Positions 46,381 through 58,430 of a stretch of 64,000 bases of DNA are shown one piece after another. The notes under the pieces are model-generated. The model was not told the DNA's origin. It saw only the letters and a list, made by a program, of their open reading frames with translations, and made no database searches. Each line of letters begins with the position of its first letter. Within the stretch, counting starts at the first letter, position 1. Position numbers and translations under genes: made by a program. Source of the stretch: Pogona vitticeps (taxonomy: Eukaryota; Chordata; Lepidosauria; Squamata; Agamidae); contig NC_135793.1 of NCBI RefSeq assembly GCF_051106095.1, positions 2,771,501 to 2,835,500 of the forward strand, given 5' to 3'.

Positions 46381-48002
46381 AGTTTTGTGTATGTGGCTTA
46401 TTTTATACTGGTTTCTTTGAGTGGTTTGTTCAGTAGTTCCTCTCAAGCTGCAACTTGGGATCAAATATGAGGTTACTGAGAATTCAAATTTCCTTCATGT
46501 TTTGACTTGACAGCAGAATTGTCTCAGATGTGTGCTTCAGTAATCAAGACCTGCAGATTTAGTCCATGGTTAACTTCCGGTGACCCATCATTTAAAACAG
46601 AAGCACGCTAGATGCAAAATACAGAGGTGAGGAAAACTGCACACTATAGCAAACAGATGGCTGAATGGAACCAATAAACAATGAAACAGCTGTCTGGACA
46701 GTTCACTGGCTGGGAGCACCTGTCTGTGGAGCCTGGGGTTGGGAATTCAAATATCCTTTATGAGTCCCAAAGATGGGCCAGCTGAGATTATCTGAACTGC
46801 ATGTACCCAGCCAGGGTATCTTTTCAGAGGTAGTTTACCCTTCCCTTCCTCTAGGGGCACTGTGGGACTGTGCAGCTGGCCCAAGGCCACTCAGGCTGGC
46901 TATTCTCTCAGGAGGCCCCGTGGGAGGAATCGAACCCCCAACCTCTAGCTCTGCAGTCAGAGATCTAAACCACTGAGCTATCCAGCCAGCTACATACAAG
47001 CTATACTGTTATATTAATCCAAACAAATATGTACAGCAGGATCAGGACAAATTATTCTGTATACCCTTCACCATTGACTATGCTGGCTGGGGCTAATGGA
47101 AGTTGTAGTCCAACCCCATCAGGAGTTCCACATTTTGCCCACAATATTTGTACCATTTGCTCAGGGGAAAAACCCTCTGAATGCAAGGCATCTTCCTAGT
47201 CCGTTATTTTCATTTTGTTTCTGCTGCTCCCAGACTCTGGAACTCCCCCCCACCAGAAGCCAGCCTGGCCCCATCTTTGCTGTCCTTCCACAAGCAGGCA
47301 AAGAAGACCTCTCTCTCTTCAGGCAAGCTTTCCCCTTAAGGTCTGGCTGAGCGAGTGGGATTTTAAATGCATTTTTATGCCTTAGTGCTTTGAGTGTTTT
47401 TTAATGTTGCTTTTGTTTAGGTGGGGTATAAAAACAGAATGAATGGATGAATGAATGAAACAGATAAACTGTTTCGAAAGGGCTGGCTCCTCAATGGTCA
47501 ATGCAGGTCTACTTGAGAGTAAGCCACCCCCCCACCCCCAATAAAGCTTCCTTCTGAAGGAATGTGCATAAAATTCCTGTATTGCAAAGGGGTAACGGAT
47601 TTACTTTTGAGTAAACCTAAATGAGCCACAGAAGCAGAGGGGCCACCTTGTTCATTGCATTTGAATGGAGGGGAGACTTTTTTTAGAGCAGTTCATTTCA
47701 TTTCATTTCATTTTTTTTAGTTAGATTGGTAACCCAACTTCCTCCCATTCCGCTCAAGAAAGTGTACAGGATGTAGCTCTCTTCTTCCCTTCTTTTTTTG
47801 ACACAACAGTCCTGCAAGGTAGGCCAAGCCAAGAGAGGGTGGGTGGGTGGCTGGCTGTTCCACCCAACATGTGTGGTGTGGTTCACTGGAAACTCTCACA
47901 CCCATCTCCAGCCATTATACTTTCTGGCCTTCTGACCTGTTCTTGGCTAGGGAGCTAAAAAGGGCTTCAGGAATCCTTGTCAGTGGCTGGGGTGGGGCTG
48001 TG
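46381..48002. other. intergenic spacer, genes 8 to 9
   Basis: No exon is seen. A reverse long SINE lies at 46830-46992 (GGGACTGTGCAGCTGGCCCA, GAGCTATCCAGCC). Worn repeat pieces lie at about 47110-47430 and 47690-47900. Confidence 0.5.
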
Positions 48003-48050
48003 GGTCCGGCCAGCTGAGAGGAATCCTGCCTGCTGACCTTGTCAAAGCAA
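48003..48050 (+). promoter_or_regulatory. shared promoter box (shortened), gene 9
   Basis: GGTCCGGCCAGCTGAGAGG keeps the 3' half of the box; CTTGTCAAAGCAAAGGAG (48039) may stand for the CTCATCAAGG motif. No TATA box is clear. Confidence 0.6.
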
Positions 48051-48193
48051 AGGAGAGTTTCCTGGGCAGAGTTTTCATGATTCCTGGAGGGACGGCTTCT
48101 GTTGAAAGGCTGCCAGATGGCCCCCGTCAAGCAAGGAAGCTCAGGATGAGACCATCTGGGGAGAAAAGGATTTCTCACTTTGGGGTTTGCCCT

Positions 48194-49651
48194 ATGCTGC
48201 TCATTCCACCATATGCCCTGATGTTCCTCCTGGTTCTGGGGCTTGAGAAAAGTGTGGGGGAATTGCGTGGACCGGACGGGGCGGGGGCCTTGGGCAGCAT
48301 TTTCCCAACCAGCCTGGAAGAATCCGACACGGAGAGGTGCATGGGTGGGGATCGCTGGTTGTCTCCTTGTTCGGCAGAACAGCCCACCACCAGACTTGCC
48401 CAAGGAAGATGGTCCACCAGCCAAGCCCTGGGGGCCAACTTCAGCGACAACCATAAGGCCAACACCCCCCAGCCCCGCTCCGAAGGCACAGGTGAGCAAA
48501 TTCCATCATCCACCACCATTTACAGGGGGCTTGGGTGTGGGTCTTAGCAAAAATGACTGGGAATGGGATGCTAATCTTCTGTTTGCTTAATTACTACCTG
48601 TAGACCTGGGCTTTCTTTCCAGGCTAAACTTCTCCCTACTACTTCCTTACAACAGCCCTCCGAGGTAGAGTTAAGGTGGGAGAGAGGGTAGTCAGCATTG
48701 GCTCTCCGAGCTCACTGAAGACTGCGGCCTGGTTCTCCCAAATCCCACCCCCCTCCCTCTCACCTCATGGTGGACAAAATTGGGGGGGGGGTTGTTGGAC
48801 TACAAGACCCATAAACCCCAGTGAGTAGGATCACTGGGATTTGTAGTTCAACAGCATCTGAAAGACTGTTCCTTGCCTGGTTGTGCTGTAACCACTATGC
48901 TTCACTCTCTACCTGTTAACCATCGAAACCAGAGACTCCCAACTTTGGGTGCCCAGAGGTTCTTAGACTACAACTCCCAGAAATCCTGGCCAGCACAGTT
49001 AGTAGCAAAGGTTTCTGGGAGTTGTAGTCCATTAACCTCTGGGCGGATCCAAGGTTGGGAAACACCGCCCTACATTATAGATCCTTTCTATCCACGATTC
49101 CCAACCCAGCTTGGGTCTCCAGAGGTTCTTGGACTACAACTCCCACAAATTGTAGCCAACACAGAGATGGGTGAAGGCTCCTGGGAGTTGTAGTCCAACA
49201 ATATATGGGGACCCAAAGTTGGTTGAGAACCACTGATCTAAACTGTGCAACAGTTCTGTTTTTTTAAAAAAGCAAATTATTCTCAGGCTCACTTCTCCCC
49301 ACCTTTTTTTTTTTGCTTTTGGATGGGGTTGTGAAGAAGCATGATCGGATTCAGGATGTGTTTGACTCCTAGTGACTGAGCTCTCTTGATGTTTTAGTTC
49401 AGCTGAGTTTCATCTGTCTTCTCCTCCTGGGAATCGGGGCGGCCCTCTTTTTCGTCTGTTTTGCTTGCCGGGTCGCTTTCTGTTTCTGGAACCAGCTGAG
49501 GCTGCGGGGCCCCGTGCAAATCCTGAATGAGCAGCTGCAGCTGGGTCAGTTGGAACATGTTCCCCATGTGCCACTGGATCCCACCGCTGCCACCACCACC
49601 AGTTCTCTTCCCGCTGTGGGCACTGGCTCTGCGCAGGAGGTGCTTGTATGA
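48194..49651 (+). CDS. Shisa-like gene 9, Cys-domain-less with short tail
   Basis: Exon 1 is 48194-48491 (donor GTGAGC), exon 2 is 49398-49651 (acceptor GTTTTAG); the intron is phase 1. From the chosen ATG the product is 183 residues. In-frame ATGs also exist at 48077 and 48146; 48194 was chosen because it starts the hydrophobic signal (MLLIPPYALMFLLVLGLEKS) directly and lies at the usual distance from the promoter box. The ectodomain of about 75 residues has two cysteines (ERCMG, SPCS) and a sequon (NFS) but no Shisa pattern. The helix at about 101-122 (FICLLLLGIGAALFFVC) is followed by a tail of only about 55 residues ending GTGSAQEVLV, whose final residues resemble a class I PDZ-like end only loosely. 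A second open frame of 135 codons starts within the stop region (ATGA). Confidence 0.7.
48930..49067. mobile_element. hAT-type hairpin MITE, copy I
   Basis: The 138-bp element in the gene 9 intron begins CAGAGACTCCCAACTTTGG; the arms GACTACAACTCCCAGAAAT and TCTGGGAGTTGTAGTC pair. Confidence 0.85.
49093..49235. mobile_element. hAT-type hairpin MITE, copy J
   Basis: It lies 25 bases after copy I, in the same orientation and intron (CACGATTCCCAACCC to GAGAACCACTG). Confidence 0.8.
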
Positions 49652-50447
49652 AGAAGACTGGCAATGAAATCTTGAGTTCCAGCCCTTTGCCCCCAAGACT
49701 GGAAGCTATGGCGAGATCATCAATTTTTGAATCACTCCATCATCTCCCCCAGGAACATGGTGGAACACCCACGTATTGCTTGATCCTTCCATCTTATTCT
49801 TTCACCTTGAACTGCACATCTATGTCTGAAATGCTTTGCCTTGAGGCAGGAATGCACCCTGACGACCAGGAATCTCTGAGTTCTTTATTTCTGAGGTTTC
49901 TCAGCAGAAGGAACGCAGTGTATCTCCGAGAAATCATTTATGGGACCGCCCAAGCCATTGGTCAGAGGGGAGAAACCGAGATCCAGACATTGCCAGAAAG
50001 CTGTGTTGAAATCCAACAAGCTTCAGCATTTCAGGACCACACTGTTAGCTTTTAATTATTTAGAAAGACAATTAGACAAAGCTCTCCCCTCATGCCCTGA
50101 CGGACTTCTTCAACGGCCAGTCAAGATCCAGAAGTATTGAGCTGCTCCGTTGAATCCTCAGTTAAGCTTCATAACTCAGGGCAGGAGAGGAATCTAGGGA
50201 ATTGTCTTATCGACACAAAAATTATATTATGTGTGACTTTTCATTTCCATAGCTTCTGGAAGATTGTACCGGAAGGTACCCTGAAGCTTTTTAAGGATGA
50301 CATTTCTGCAACCCTAGTTAAACTCAGAAGAGGCAGATCCAGTCCGGAGCCCAGGCTGTGCTTCCGGAATGAACTTTTCCCTCCCCCGGGATGCTAGAAG
50401 CAGGGGCTTGCTAAACACATGTTTTCAATGTATGGCTCTTTATTACC

Positions 50448-50453
50448 AATAAA
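50448..50453 (+). other. polyadenylation signal of gene 9
   Basis: AATAAA in TATTACCAATAAAGTGTGG, similar to the end of gene 5 (ATCACCAATAAAGTTTG). Confidence 0.7.
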
Positions 50454-50609
50454 GTGTGGACGTGTAGCATTTTGACACTGGGTTATCAGTGTGGTTTGTG
50501 CAGCACCTGATGAGATCCAACAGAGGCTGCTGCTTGGCATGGATGGATCAGATTGTGAAGATGCCTTTTCCGCTGTTGTTGACATGTGTGGTCAAGGCTC
50601 TTCCAATTT

Positions 50610-50800
50610 ACAGCGATCCTATGAATGACCTATCTCCAAAATGTCCTGTCCTCAACCGCCCGACTCAGCTCTTGTAAGGTCAAGCCTGTGGCTTCCTTTA
50701 GGGGGCTGGGAGGTTCACTTCCCCACTGGGCCACCTTGAGAGGGGCTGGACCCGATGTTTCATAGGGTGTTTTCCAGTTCTGCAGTTCAAAGGTCATCCA
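50610..50800 (+). mobile_element. SINE fragments (two types joined)
   Basis: AGCGATCCTATGAATGACC and GACTCAGCTCTTGTAAGGTC is one squamate SINE piece, also seen at 54950-55030. GTTCACTTCCCCACTGGGCC and GGGGCTGGACCCGATGTTTC is a Sauria-like body. Confidence 0.6.
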
Positions 50801-51027
50801 AAAGGTTTTATCTAGGACCCATTGGTCCATCTTTCTGGCAGCCCGGGGTAGGTATCTGCAAAGCTGTCCTTCAGCATCATAGTTCAAACACATCTCCCTC
50901 CACCCACCCCAAACCCACTCAGCTGTCTTTCAGACGTAGTTATCTCTATATACTTGTTCCTAGTTTGCCCTGGCAATGTAGGGCCCTCTGGATGTTCTTG
51001 AAATCCACTCAACACAACCGGTGTTGA

Positions 51028-51262
51028 GAGGCAGTGTGGTGTAGCAGTTACAGCCTGGCAATTAGACCTCACCAGATCTGGGTTCCCCACGGGGGCCACT
51101 AAACTTCCTGGGGGACGGTCACAGGGCCAGGCAGGCCCTCTCAGTCTGACCCACCTCGCAAGGGTTGTTGTGATTGGCAGGAGTCTCAAGGACGCCACCC
51201 TCCCCAAGGCCATTGAAAACAAAGTAGAAGAGAGGTGTAGCAAATCAATAAATATGAGCAGC
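51028..51262 (+). mobile_element. tRNA-headed MIR-like SINE
   Basis: GGCAGTGTGGTGTAGCAGTT and AGATCTGGGTTCCCC form the head; CACCTCGCAAGGGTTGTTGTG is the body, and it ends CAATAAATATGA. Confidence 0.7.
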
Positions 51263-51996
51263 AATATAGGGAGAAGCTCTTAGCAGGTGAGCCTGCTTAC
51301 CACCCACCCTGAAGCACCACTTTCCAAATGCTGTAAATTAAGATAGTTCTCTTAAAGGCACTGGAGCCTAGCAGTGGTGGCTAGTTGGCAACCCTCTTTT
51401 CTGGCTAGACCCGAGAGAGATTCGTATCTCTTGCCACAACGTTTAACGATTCTTCACGCCAATCTTCCTGCTTGGTTGGCGTCAGGCGGCACCTTTACTC
51501 TGAAAGGATTGCGAAGGGGATCCACTTACTCCCACGTAAATAAAAGAGGGGGCACTACCTTGCTCCCTGCGTGCTTACTCTGAAATAAATCCACGCTTTC
51601 ATGGTCCAGCGTGCAATACACTCTCTTGCAGGGAAGTAAATCCTATGGAATAGAACGAGATTTACTTCTGAGTAACTGTCTGTAGGTTCCGGCTATTGGG
51701 CCGGAGGCAGTTTTGCACTAAAACCAGCCGTGCCATCGCCACCTCGTCGAAACGTGCCTTTTCCTAACGCCAAGCTACAAATCTCAATAGGCTTCCTCAA
51801 GAGCAACCCCCTCAGACCCACCCACCCCCATCCCCGTCGTCGCCCAGGTCTTTGGTGCTTAAGGAAGCCCCTGCCTCGGGCACACGCCCTGTTACTCAAG
51901 AGTAAGGCCATTAAACATGTTAGGATCGGACTAGCGGGGGGCGCAGCAGGCCAGGTGCGTAGAGGTTTAAGGCGCTCCTCCACCATCCATGGGCAA
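51263..51996. other. spacer before gene 10
   Basis: No exon is seen. Relics of a short palindromic repeat (GATTTACTTCTGAGTAA near 51657) are present, and CpG density rises toward 52000. Confidence 0.45.
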
Positions 51997-52054
51997 GGAT
52001 CGGGGCCAGGCCAGCTGAGACGAGTTTCGAACCCCGACGTACAGTATATAAAAG
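51997..52054 (+). promoter_or_regulatory. shared promoter box and TATA box, gene 10
   Basis: GGATCGGGGCC and AGGCCAGCTGAG (the best consensus match) are followed 25 bases later by TATATAAAAG (52045). Confidence 0.85.
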
Positions 52055-52175
52055 CCAGGGCGGGGGGAGGGAGCGCTGGGATGGCGTTCATGTGTGGATC
52101 CCGCGCAGGCGCTCCGACGGGGCGGACTGAAGCCCAGAGACCCGCGCCCTCAGCTTCCAAGGGGGCCCGGGCACC

Positions 52176-53420
52176 ATGCGGTGGGCCCTGCTGTGGGCCC
52201 TGATCCCTTGTTGGGGGCCCGAGGGGCTCCTGGCCGCCGAGGGGGAGCTGTGCCGCGCTTGGGCCGACCAGCAGCCGCGCAAGCCCTTCCGCTGCCCGAG
52301 GAAGCGCGACGGCCCGGCCGCCACCTTCTGTTGCGGGAGCTGCCGCCGTCCGTACTGTTGCGCGGCCGCCGAGGATCGCCTGGACCAGCCGCGCTGCGGG
52401 GCGCAGCCCCAGCCCGGACCCGAGGCCGGCGCTTCCCCTCCGCCGCTTCTGCAAAGTAGGCGAAGTTTGGAAAGCGCGCAACCCTCGCGGAAAAAAATCC
52501 GCTCTTCCCGGGAGACTCCGGGGGCTCCGCGCTGGGGAAGTAATTCGTTGCAAGGAGAGTAGTTAAATCCGACTACAGTAGTTAGGGGTTGGTTTGTTTC
52601 TCTCTTACGGTAAAACGGCAAACCTTTGTAGGTTTTCCTCAAGAGTAAGCCCCTCTTTCCATGGCCACTGGTAACGAGGGTGTAGCTTGTTGGCTAGTTA
52701 GCAATCCTGATGTAAATTTCAGGATGTGGGAGGGGGGTCCTCCATCACAGACTAGCTTGTAGCTGGCCCTTCCGCTCTGCATTTTTACTGGAACATAAGC
52801 GAATTCCAAGAACTCCCAACATAGCTGAGCCCCATTTCTAAGCTGATGCAAAGAACAGCCATCTGTCTATCTAGGACCAGAGATACTTGGAGGGGAGGTC
52901 GGCCTGCATGAGTGGGTGCTCTCTGAAAGGTCTAACGATGTCGGCCATCAAAATGTTCAAAGGACAGGAGGTGTGTGTGTGTGTGTGTGTGAGATCCCCA
53001 CCTGAGAGCAGGAGCATCCGTGGCACCTTCTCAGCTGGGCTTTCTGTTTCTTTTTCTTCTTGATTTCCAGTCTTGCGGGTCATGGCCTTGTTTTGTTCCG
53101 GCGTGCTGGCTTTTCTGCTGGGCTTTGTGGGCCTCCGTTACCTCTACTTCTGCCTGGAGAGCTGCCTCGAGTCCTTCATGGAGGAACCCCCACAAATCCC
53201 AACGGATGAGATCGACAGATCGGCTGGGTGTCCCATCACGGACCACCGACAGATCTCGCTTGACGACCCGCCGCCTCCTTACAGCGCCTGCGTGAGCACT
53301 GGCCCCCCGTCTTTGGGCGCTGCAGACTGCCAGCGTTCCCGAAGCCTGTCTTCTACCTTGGACCACGAGACACTTGTCCAGTTCCGTCGTGGCACGCCAG
53401 AAACCCCAGGGATGGGGTAA
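52176..53420 (+). CDS. Shisa-like gene 10 with full Cys domain and PPPPY tail
   Basis: Exon 1 is 52176-52455 (donor GTAGGC, weaker than in the other genes), exon 2 is 53071-53420 (acceptor GATTTCCAG); the intron is phase 1. The product is 209 residues. Signal peptide MRWALLWALIPCWGPEGLLA. The Shisa domain at residues 26-74 has all eight cysteines: ELCRAW, FRCP, TFCCGSC, PYCC, EDRLDQPRC. The helix lies at about 95-117. The tail has PPPPY at 160-164, a likely WW-domain ligand, and ends ETPGMG. Exon 1 is extremely CpG-rich. If the GTAGGC donor were not used, exon 1 would run on to a stop at 52559, giving a soluble Cys-domain protein of 128 residues. Confidence 0.9.
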
Positions 53421-53880
53421 CCAACCCTCTTGCTTTTGGCCAACGTCGGCCCCTTCCATCTAGAACAGATGTTACTTCTTACCCAAACTAGCAACCATCA
53501 TTTGACTCAAGACGAGACTTGCTTTTAAGCTTACAGAATCGGATTAGCTTTGTACAATGTTTTTATCAGTGTGTGTTACATAGGCAAGATGTTGTGTTTT
53601 TAAATTTAGTGCCCTGCGTCCTGACTTCCGTCCTTCCCCTTTTTCCTGATAACGAGGCACTGGTGTGCCAGAAGAAGCCTTGGCCCAAGTGAGCTCCTGG
53701 TGGATAGCCCTCTGAGTGAATTCTGGACTACATTGCCTATGAGCCACACCAACAGATGTGAGGAATGCTGAGAGTTAAAGAGAAAGAGGGCCACCCTTCA
53801 CCTACCCCTATCTCACCGATATCCTGGAATGTGCCCTGAGATATTTGCTACGATGGCTCTATAATGGAGTTTGCTTAGAG

Positions 53881-54016
53881 CAGTGGTCCCCAACCTTGGG
53901 CCTCCAGCTGCTCCTGGACTACAACTCCCAGAAACCTTCACCACCACATCTGCTGGCCAGGATTTCTGGGAGCTGAAGTCCGAGAACATCTGGAAGCCCA
54001 AGGTTGGGGACCACTG
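53881..54016. mobile_element. hAT-type hairpin MITE, copy K
   Basis: It runs from CAGTGGTCCCCAACC to GGTTGGGGACCACTG and is flanked by a perfect 8-bp duplication GCTTAGAG (53873 and 54017). It lies in the 3' UTR of gene 10. Confidence 0.95.
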
Positions 54017-54024
54017 GCTTAGAG

Positions 54025-54158
54025 CATTGGTTGCCAACTTTGGGTCCCCAGATGTTCTTGGACTACAACTCCCAGAAATCCTAGCACAGCAAGTAGTGGA
54101 AAGGCTTCTGGGAGTTTTGGTCCAGGAACATCTGGGGACCCACGGTGAGGAACCACTG
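54025..54158. mobile_element. hAT-type hairpin MITE, copy L, abutting copy K
   Basis: It starts CATTGGTTGCCAACTTTGGG and ends GAGGAACCACTG. The GCTTAGAG right flank of copy K is also its left flank; CCCTAGAA follows at its right. Confidence 0.9.
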
Positions 54159-54776
54159 CCCTAGAAGAGATAAACTGATCCCCTTGCCTCCAGTCGGTGG
54201 GGCCATCCTGGAGATAAAAGATTTATCCCCTGCCTCCTCATCAGTAGACATAATTTGTCTCAGTGACCAAAGAAGAGGAGGTCTTTCCATTCTGGCCACT
54301 GGGAGCAAAGGTTTGGACTACATTCCCCATCACTTTACTTTGGCGTTGCATTCCAGGATATTGGATCCTTTCTCAAAAGCACCGTCCGTGTTAAACTTCC
54401 TCCAAAAGGACCTCAGAATGGACCTCGGAGGAAATCCTTTTTGGCCTGCTTATCTGTGGATCATGTGTGTCTATATGTGTGTGTGTTTGTGTAACCATTC
54501 AGACTTGAGACCTAGTGTTATCTACATGCTGGTATGATACCCTCAGGGGTGTGTTTGCTCACTTCCCTTTGAAGTCCCATACCTTCTGGACACCTATGGT
54601 TTTTAAAAAGTTGACAACTGTACGATATTTCTGCGTTTTTAACCCTAACGAGGCAAGACAAGCCGAGGAGAGGTGTGTGCCACTTGAACGAAGGGCTTTG
54701 GGGAGGGTTAAAGTCATCTTAGCACACACATCGGTACTGGTTTAGTTTTGCTTAACAATATATGTACCCAACAGTC

Positions 54777-54782
54777 AATAAA
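54777..54782 (+). other. polyadenylation signal of gene 10
   Basis: AATAAA in CCAACAGTCAATAAAAATATG, 1.36 kb after the stop. It marks the end of the array. Confidence 0.7.
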
Positions 54783-56393
54783 AATATGTGCGCAGCCTTT
54801 TCCCTGTCTGATCTCTGGGACTGGTTAGCTTAATGGCTGATATGATTCCACGCCCTGGTTTGTATATCCGGATGCATGTCTCTGTATATATATGAATGAA
54901 TGAATGAATGAACATTCTGAGTTGGGAAGTAAATATATATGAATTCCAGAGTGATCTCTGGAATGTCCTGTCTCCAACAGCTCAGGTCTTGCAAACTCAA
55001 CTCTATGGCTTCCTTTAGGGAGCCAATTCATCTCCTATTTGCCCTTCCTCTTTTCCCGCTGCCTGCAAATTTTCTTATGCTTACTTAAAACTTTCCCCCA
55101 CTTAGTTTTGGCATTACACTGGCCCAAGTTTTAAAAATTGCAGAAATGACTCTCTTTTTTGGAAGAGTCTCTAAGATATTTTTCTCTGCATCTCTCCTTT
55201 TCATCCAGCAAATTTCACCCACTCTCCAACCTCTTCCACTGCATGTGTAGCTTTTAAAAAAAATCTTGCCCATGGAAAGCTTTGAAGATCAAACTACAGC
55301 AAAGCCAGCAGAACAGACTAAAAGGAAGAACGAACAGCCATTCTCCCCATCCCCCAGTGATACTGGCAGGCCACACTTTTTCTGTCTCGGGAGGTTGGAA
55401 AGTCAAGGCAGTCAAGAGAAATGTGGACGAGGATGACACAAAAGCTCTTTAAAACCCAAGAAGGGCACCGTGGATTAAAGGCAAGCGGATGCAGCAGGAA
55501 ATGTGATAGCAGCAGGGTTTCAATTCTTCCAGTTAAGCTTTATTTGAACTTTCTAAAATCCGTTGCCTCTAGGGAAATACGTTTTTCTCCATGGGGGAGA
55601 GGCTCGGATTGTGACTTCTGCTTAGATGGCCAAGTGGCGCTGCTGTAGGACATGGCACACAATGGGTGCCATATTAACAGATGCTGTGTTTTAAGTGGTG
55701 CATCTCCAGTGGTGTAAGCCGGCAGAAGGCATCGTCCGGTCTATGAGTCAAGCTGTTCCTGAGTTTCTCCAAGCATCTCCACCACCCGCCTTCCCGATCC
55801 ATAAAAGAAAAATGTCTGCTACAAGAAAGCCCCACAGACTATGCCTCCAGGATGTGCCTCAGTGGCTTCCGAGTATGATATTTCCACCCTTTATTTATGG
55901 TAACAGGCTAATGTTGAGCTTTTGGCAAGTGGGGAGAAGCAGCTGTTCTGATACCGTGCAGTCTACTTGGCTAGTTATCCATCTTCCTGGTTCTGTTTAC
56001 TTGTTACATGTATTGGTGTTATTTATGTCCAAAACATGGGTCTTTCTACGTATTCCACCCAATGCCTTCAGTTTAAGGGACTTTCCTCTGCTGCTACACC
56101 TGGGCAGTGCAATTCCCTCTGGCTCCATCCTTGATGACCTTTCGTGGCTGCTTAACAGCCTTAGTGTGTTTTATCAGGTGTCATGCTGGTTGCGGTAATC
56201 TGGGAGTTGTCTTCATTCCACAAAGTCATGATGTCCCCAAGCTGTGGTTCAAGAGTAAGCTCAACAACTGGAGGTTCTTACCTCTGACCAGGAGAACAGC
56301 CTTCCAAATTAAGTATGGCTCCTTTCCATTATTTCTTTCATTAGCCCCATGAGTTTGGAACCTCATGTGATGTCTCCTGAGGCAGAAACATGG

Positions 56394-56428
<35 letters not shown>

Positions 56429-57194
56429 AGAGAGAACCCCAAAAATCCAGAACAGCCCTGCAAGGAGGCGTCAGCAAGAGGCTCAGCACTCAGAGGGCAG
56501 GAGACCAGCCCTGATCTCAATGCTCACTCGCAGGATCGTTTTATGTTGATCTCCTGTTTTTGATGAGCTGTGACCACCGACTGACTCAGGGGTCTTCCAG
56601 CTTTTCCATTAACTCTAATGAGGCACCGCTCGTTATTAGATCAGGGAGATACTTTACTGCCTTGGCTATTAAAATGAAGCAAAATGAAAGAGCTGGTTGG
56701 GTAAAACGAAAGGGGGGGGAAATGTGTGCTGGGTCTTTCTGACACTGTTGTGCCTTAACAAGAGCGCAATGTTCTGTCCAGAGGAATCATCACATCTCCC
56801 CTTTCGCTGATCTGCACGCACCTCGCCTTTTCGGTGCCGTGACTCAAATCCAGCAGCTGGTGGAATAAGAGGAGGAAGGAGGTCCTCTCTCCTGGACAAG
56901 CCAGATAGACTTTTATTTTGGCAACCCTGCCGCTGTCTGTCTTCATTGTCAATGGTCACCCGCTAGAAAAAATGGATGGCTTCCTCTCTGTGCTTTGGAT
57001 ATAAAGGCCAGATGGTGTTAATGGTGCTTCAAAGCATGGCTAATTCATTGCCACGTTTGTTACACCCTCCGCAGAAAGAGCTCAGATCCGCGGAGGCAGT
57101 GCTTCCCTTAATGTATCCTCACAGCAACTCTGTGGGGTGCATGAGGCTTAAAAATGGGGGAACGTTCGAGGTCTCTAGCCCTTGTAATAATAAC

Positions 57195-57415
57195 TGTGGG
57201 CTAAGTCAATTCTGACTTGTGGCAACCTTCCCCCGCCTCCCCATAGTTTTCCTGGTAGAGAATACTCAGTCGCGCATTACCATTCCCTTCCTCTAGGGGA
57301 GCCCTGGGACTGTGCAGCTGGCCCAAGGCCACCCAGGCTGGCTCTTCTTGGATGCCCAATGCGGGAATTGAACTCCTAACCAGAGACCTAACCCACTGAG
57401 CTATCCAGCCTGCCC
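57195..57415 (-). mobile_element. long tRNA-headed SINE with BovB-type tail, reverse
   Basis: CTAAGTCAATTCTGACTTGT (tail), CCTTCCTCTAGGGGAGCCCT (body) and CTGAGCTATCCAGCC (head end) match the forward copy at 40.7 kb. Confidence 0.8.
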
Positions 57416-58057
57416 TGAAGCTAGATGCAGGAGGGAACAATTAGTAAGTGCTGGACAGATTGACAGTCACCCCCAACCCAGAAAAAGTCCCTCCAAGTCA
57501 CTAAAGCCACAGGCAGCGTGCAAGGCTGTAAAAAGGCCAGCAAAAGTTCTACTTGCACATCCAGCCTCAAGGGCAACCGACAGCACAAGGGCAGTGCCAT
57601 ACATCAGATTCAGCCATGAGGCTCCTTGATTGATGATGGGTGCTGGGTACAATCTGTGTTTGGGCTGTACCACTCCAGGCTGCAGATGGAGCTTCGCATG
57701 AATGAGTGATCCTCTGCAGGAGAAATAAAATTCCTGTAGCAAAGTCTCAACTACGTTTCCTAAACTAAAATAAGTGGTCAATGTTAGAAGTGGATGGACT
57801 GATGAAATCTGGGGCATGAGAATTAAGCCTCAGATCGTAGCTCCAACAAGGTCCCTTTTCTTGGTCCATTGTCTGGCCCAGTTAAACCCACTCGCTTTTT
57901 GGACGCGTCAGTGTAAGAGGTTGCCTGAATTGAAGCCGAGGAGGAATTCTCACCAAATCTAAGTTGACTCCTTGACTTACCGAAGTAGATTTAACTTATA
58001 ACATCCATTATTTGTTGTCATCTAAACCACTGCAGTTCTAAATATTCTGTTACCAAC

Positions 58058-58181
58058 GGCATCCTTCAGCAGGCTGTAATGTTTGTGAACATCCCATGAC
58101 ACCACGTCATCAACAACGGCATCCTTCGGCATCCTTCAGCAGGCTGTAATGTTTGTGAACATCCCATGACACCACGTCATC
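58058..58181. repeat. local tandem duplication, 70-bp period
   Basis: GGCATCCTTCAGCAGGCTGT through GACACCACGTCATC occurs twice with no or almost no differences, so the duplication is young. Confidence 0.9.
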
Positions 58182-58283
58182 TAAACGACCCCTAAACTAC
58201 ATAGATGGCTCTGTAGATTAGTAGATAATCGTCTGTGAACGCATTTCCTTTGGCATTTCGAAATGGCAAAAGATTGTTTCCAG

Positions 58284-58430
<147 letters not shown>

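Larger units (their letters stand above)
54791..58250. other. gene-poor stretch right of the array
   Basis: No exon could be supported; the forward frame at 55695-56198 begins with GTG, lacks any motif and has no splice context. A worn SINE lies at 54950-55030, a (CA)n run at 56398-56425, a reverse long SINE at 57195-57415, and a 70-bp-period duplication at 58058-58181. Confidence 0.5.

Noticed and set aside
55695-56198. 167-codon forward frame right of the array
   Set aside because: It begins with GTG, shows no domain or splice signals, and lies in DNA without other gene features.
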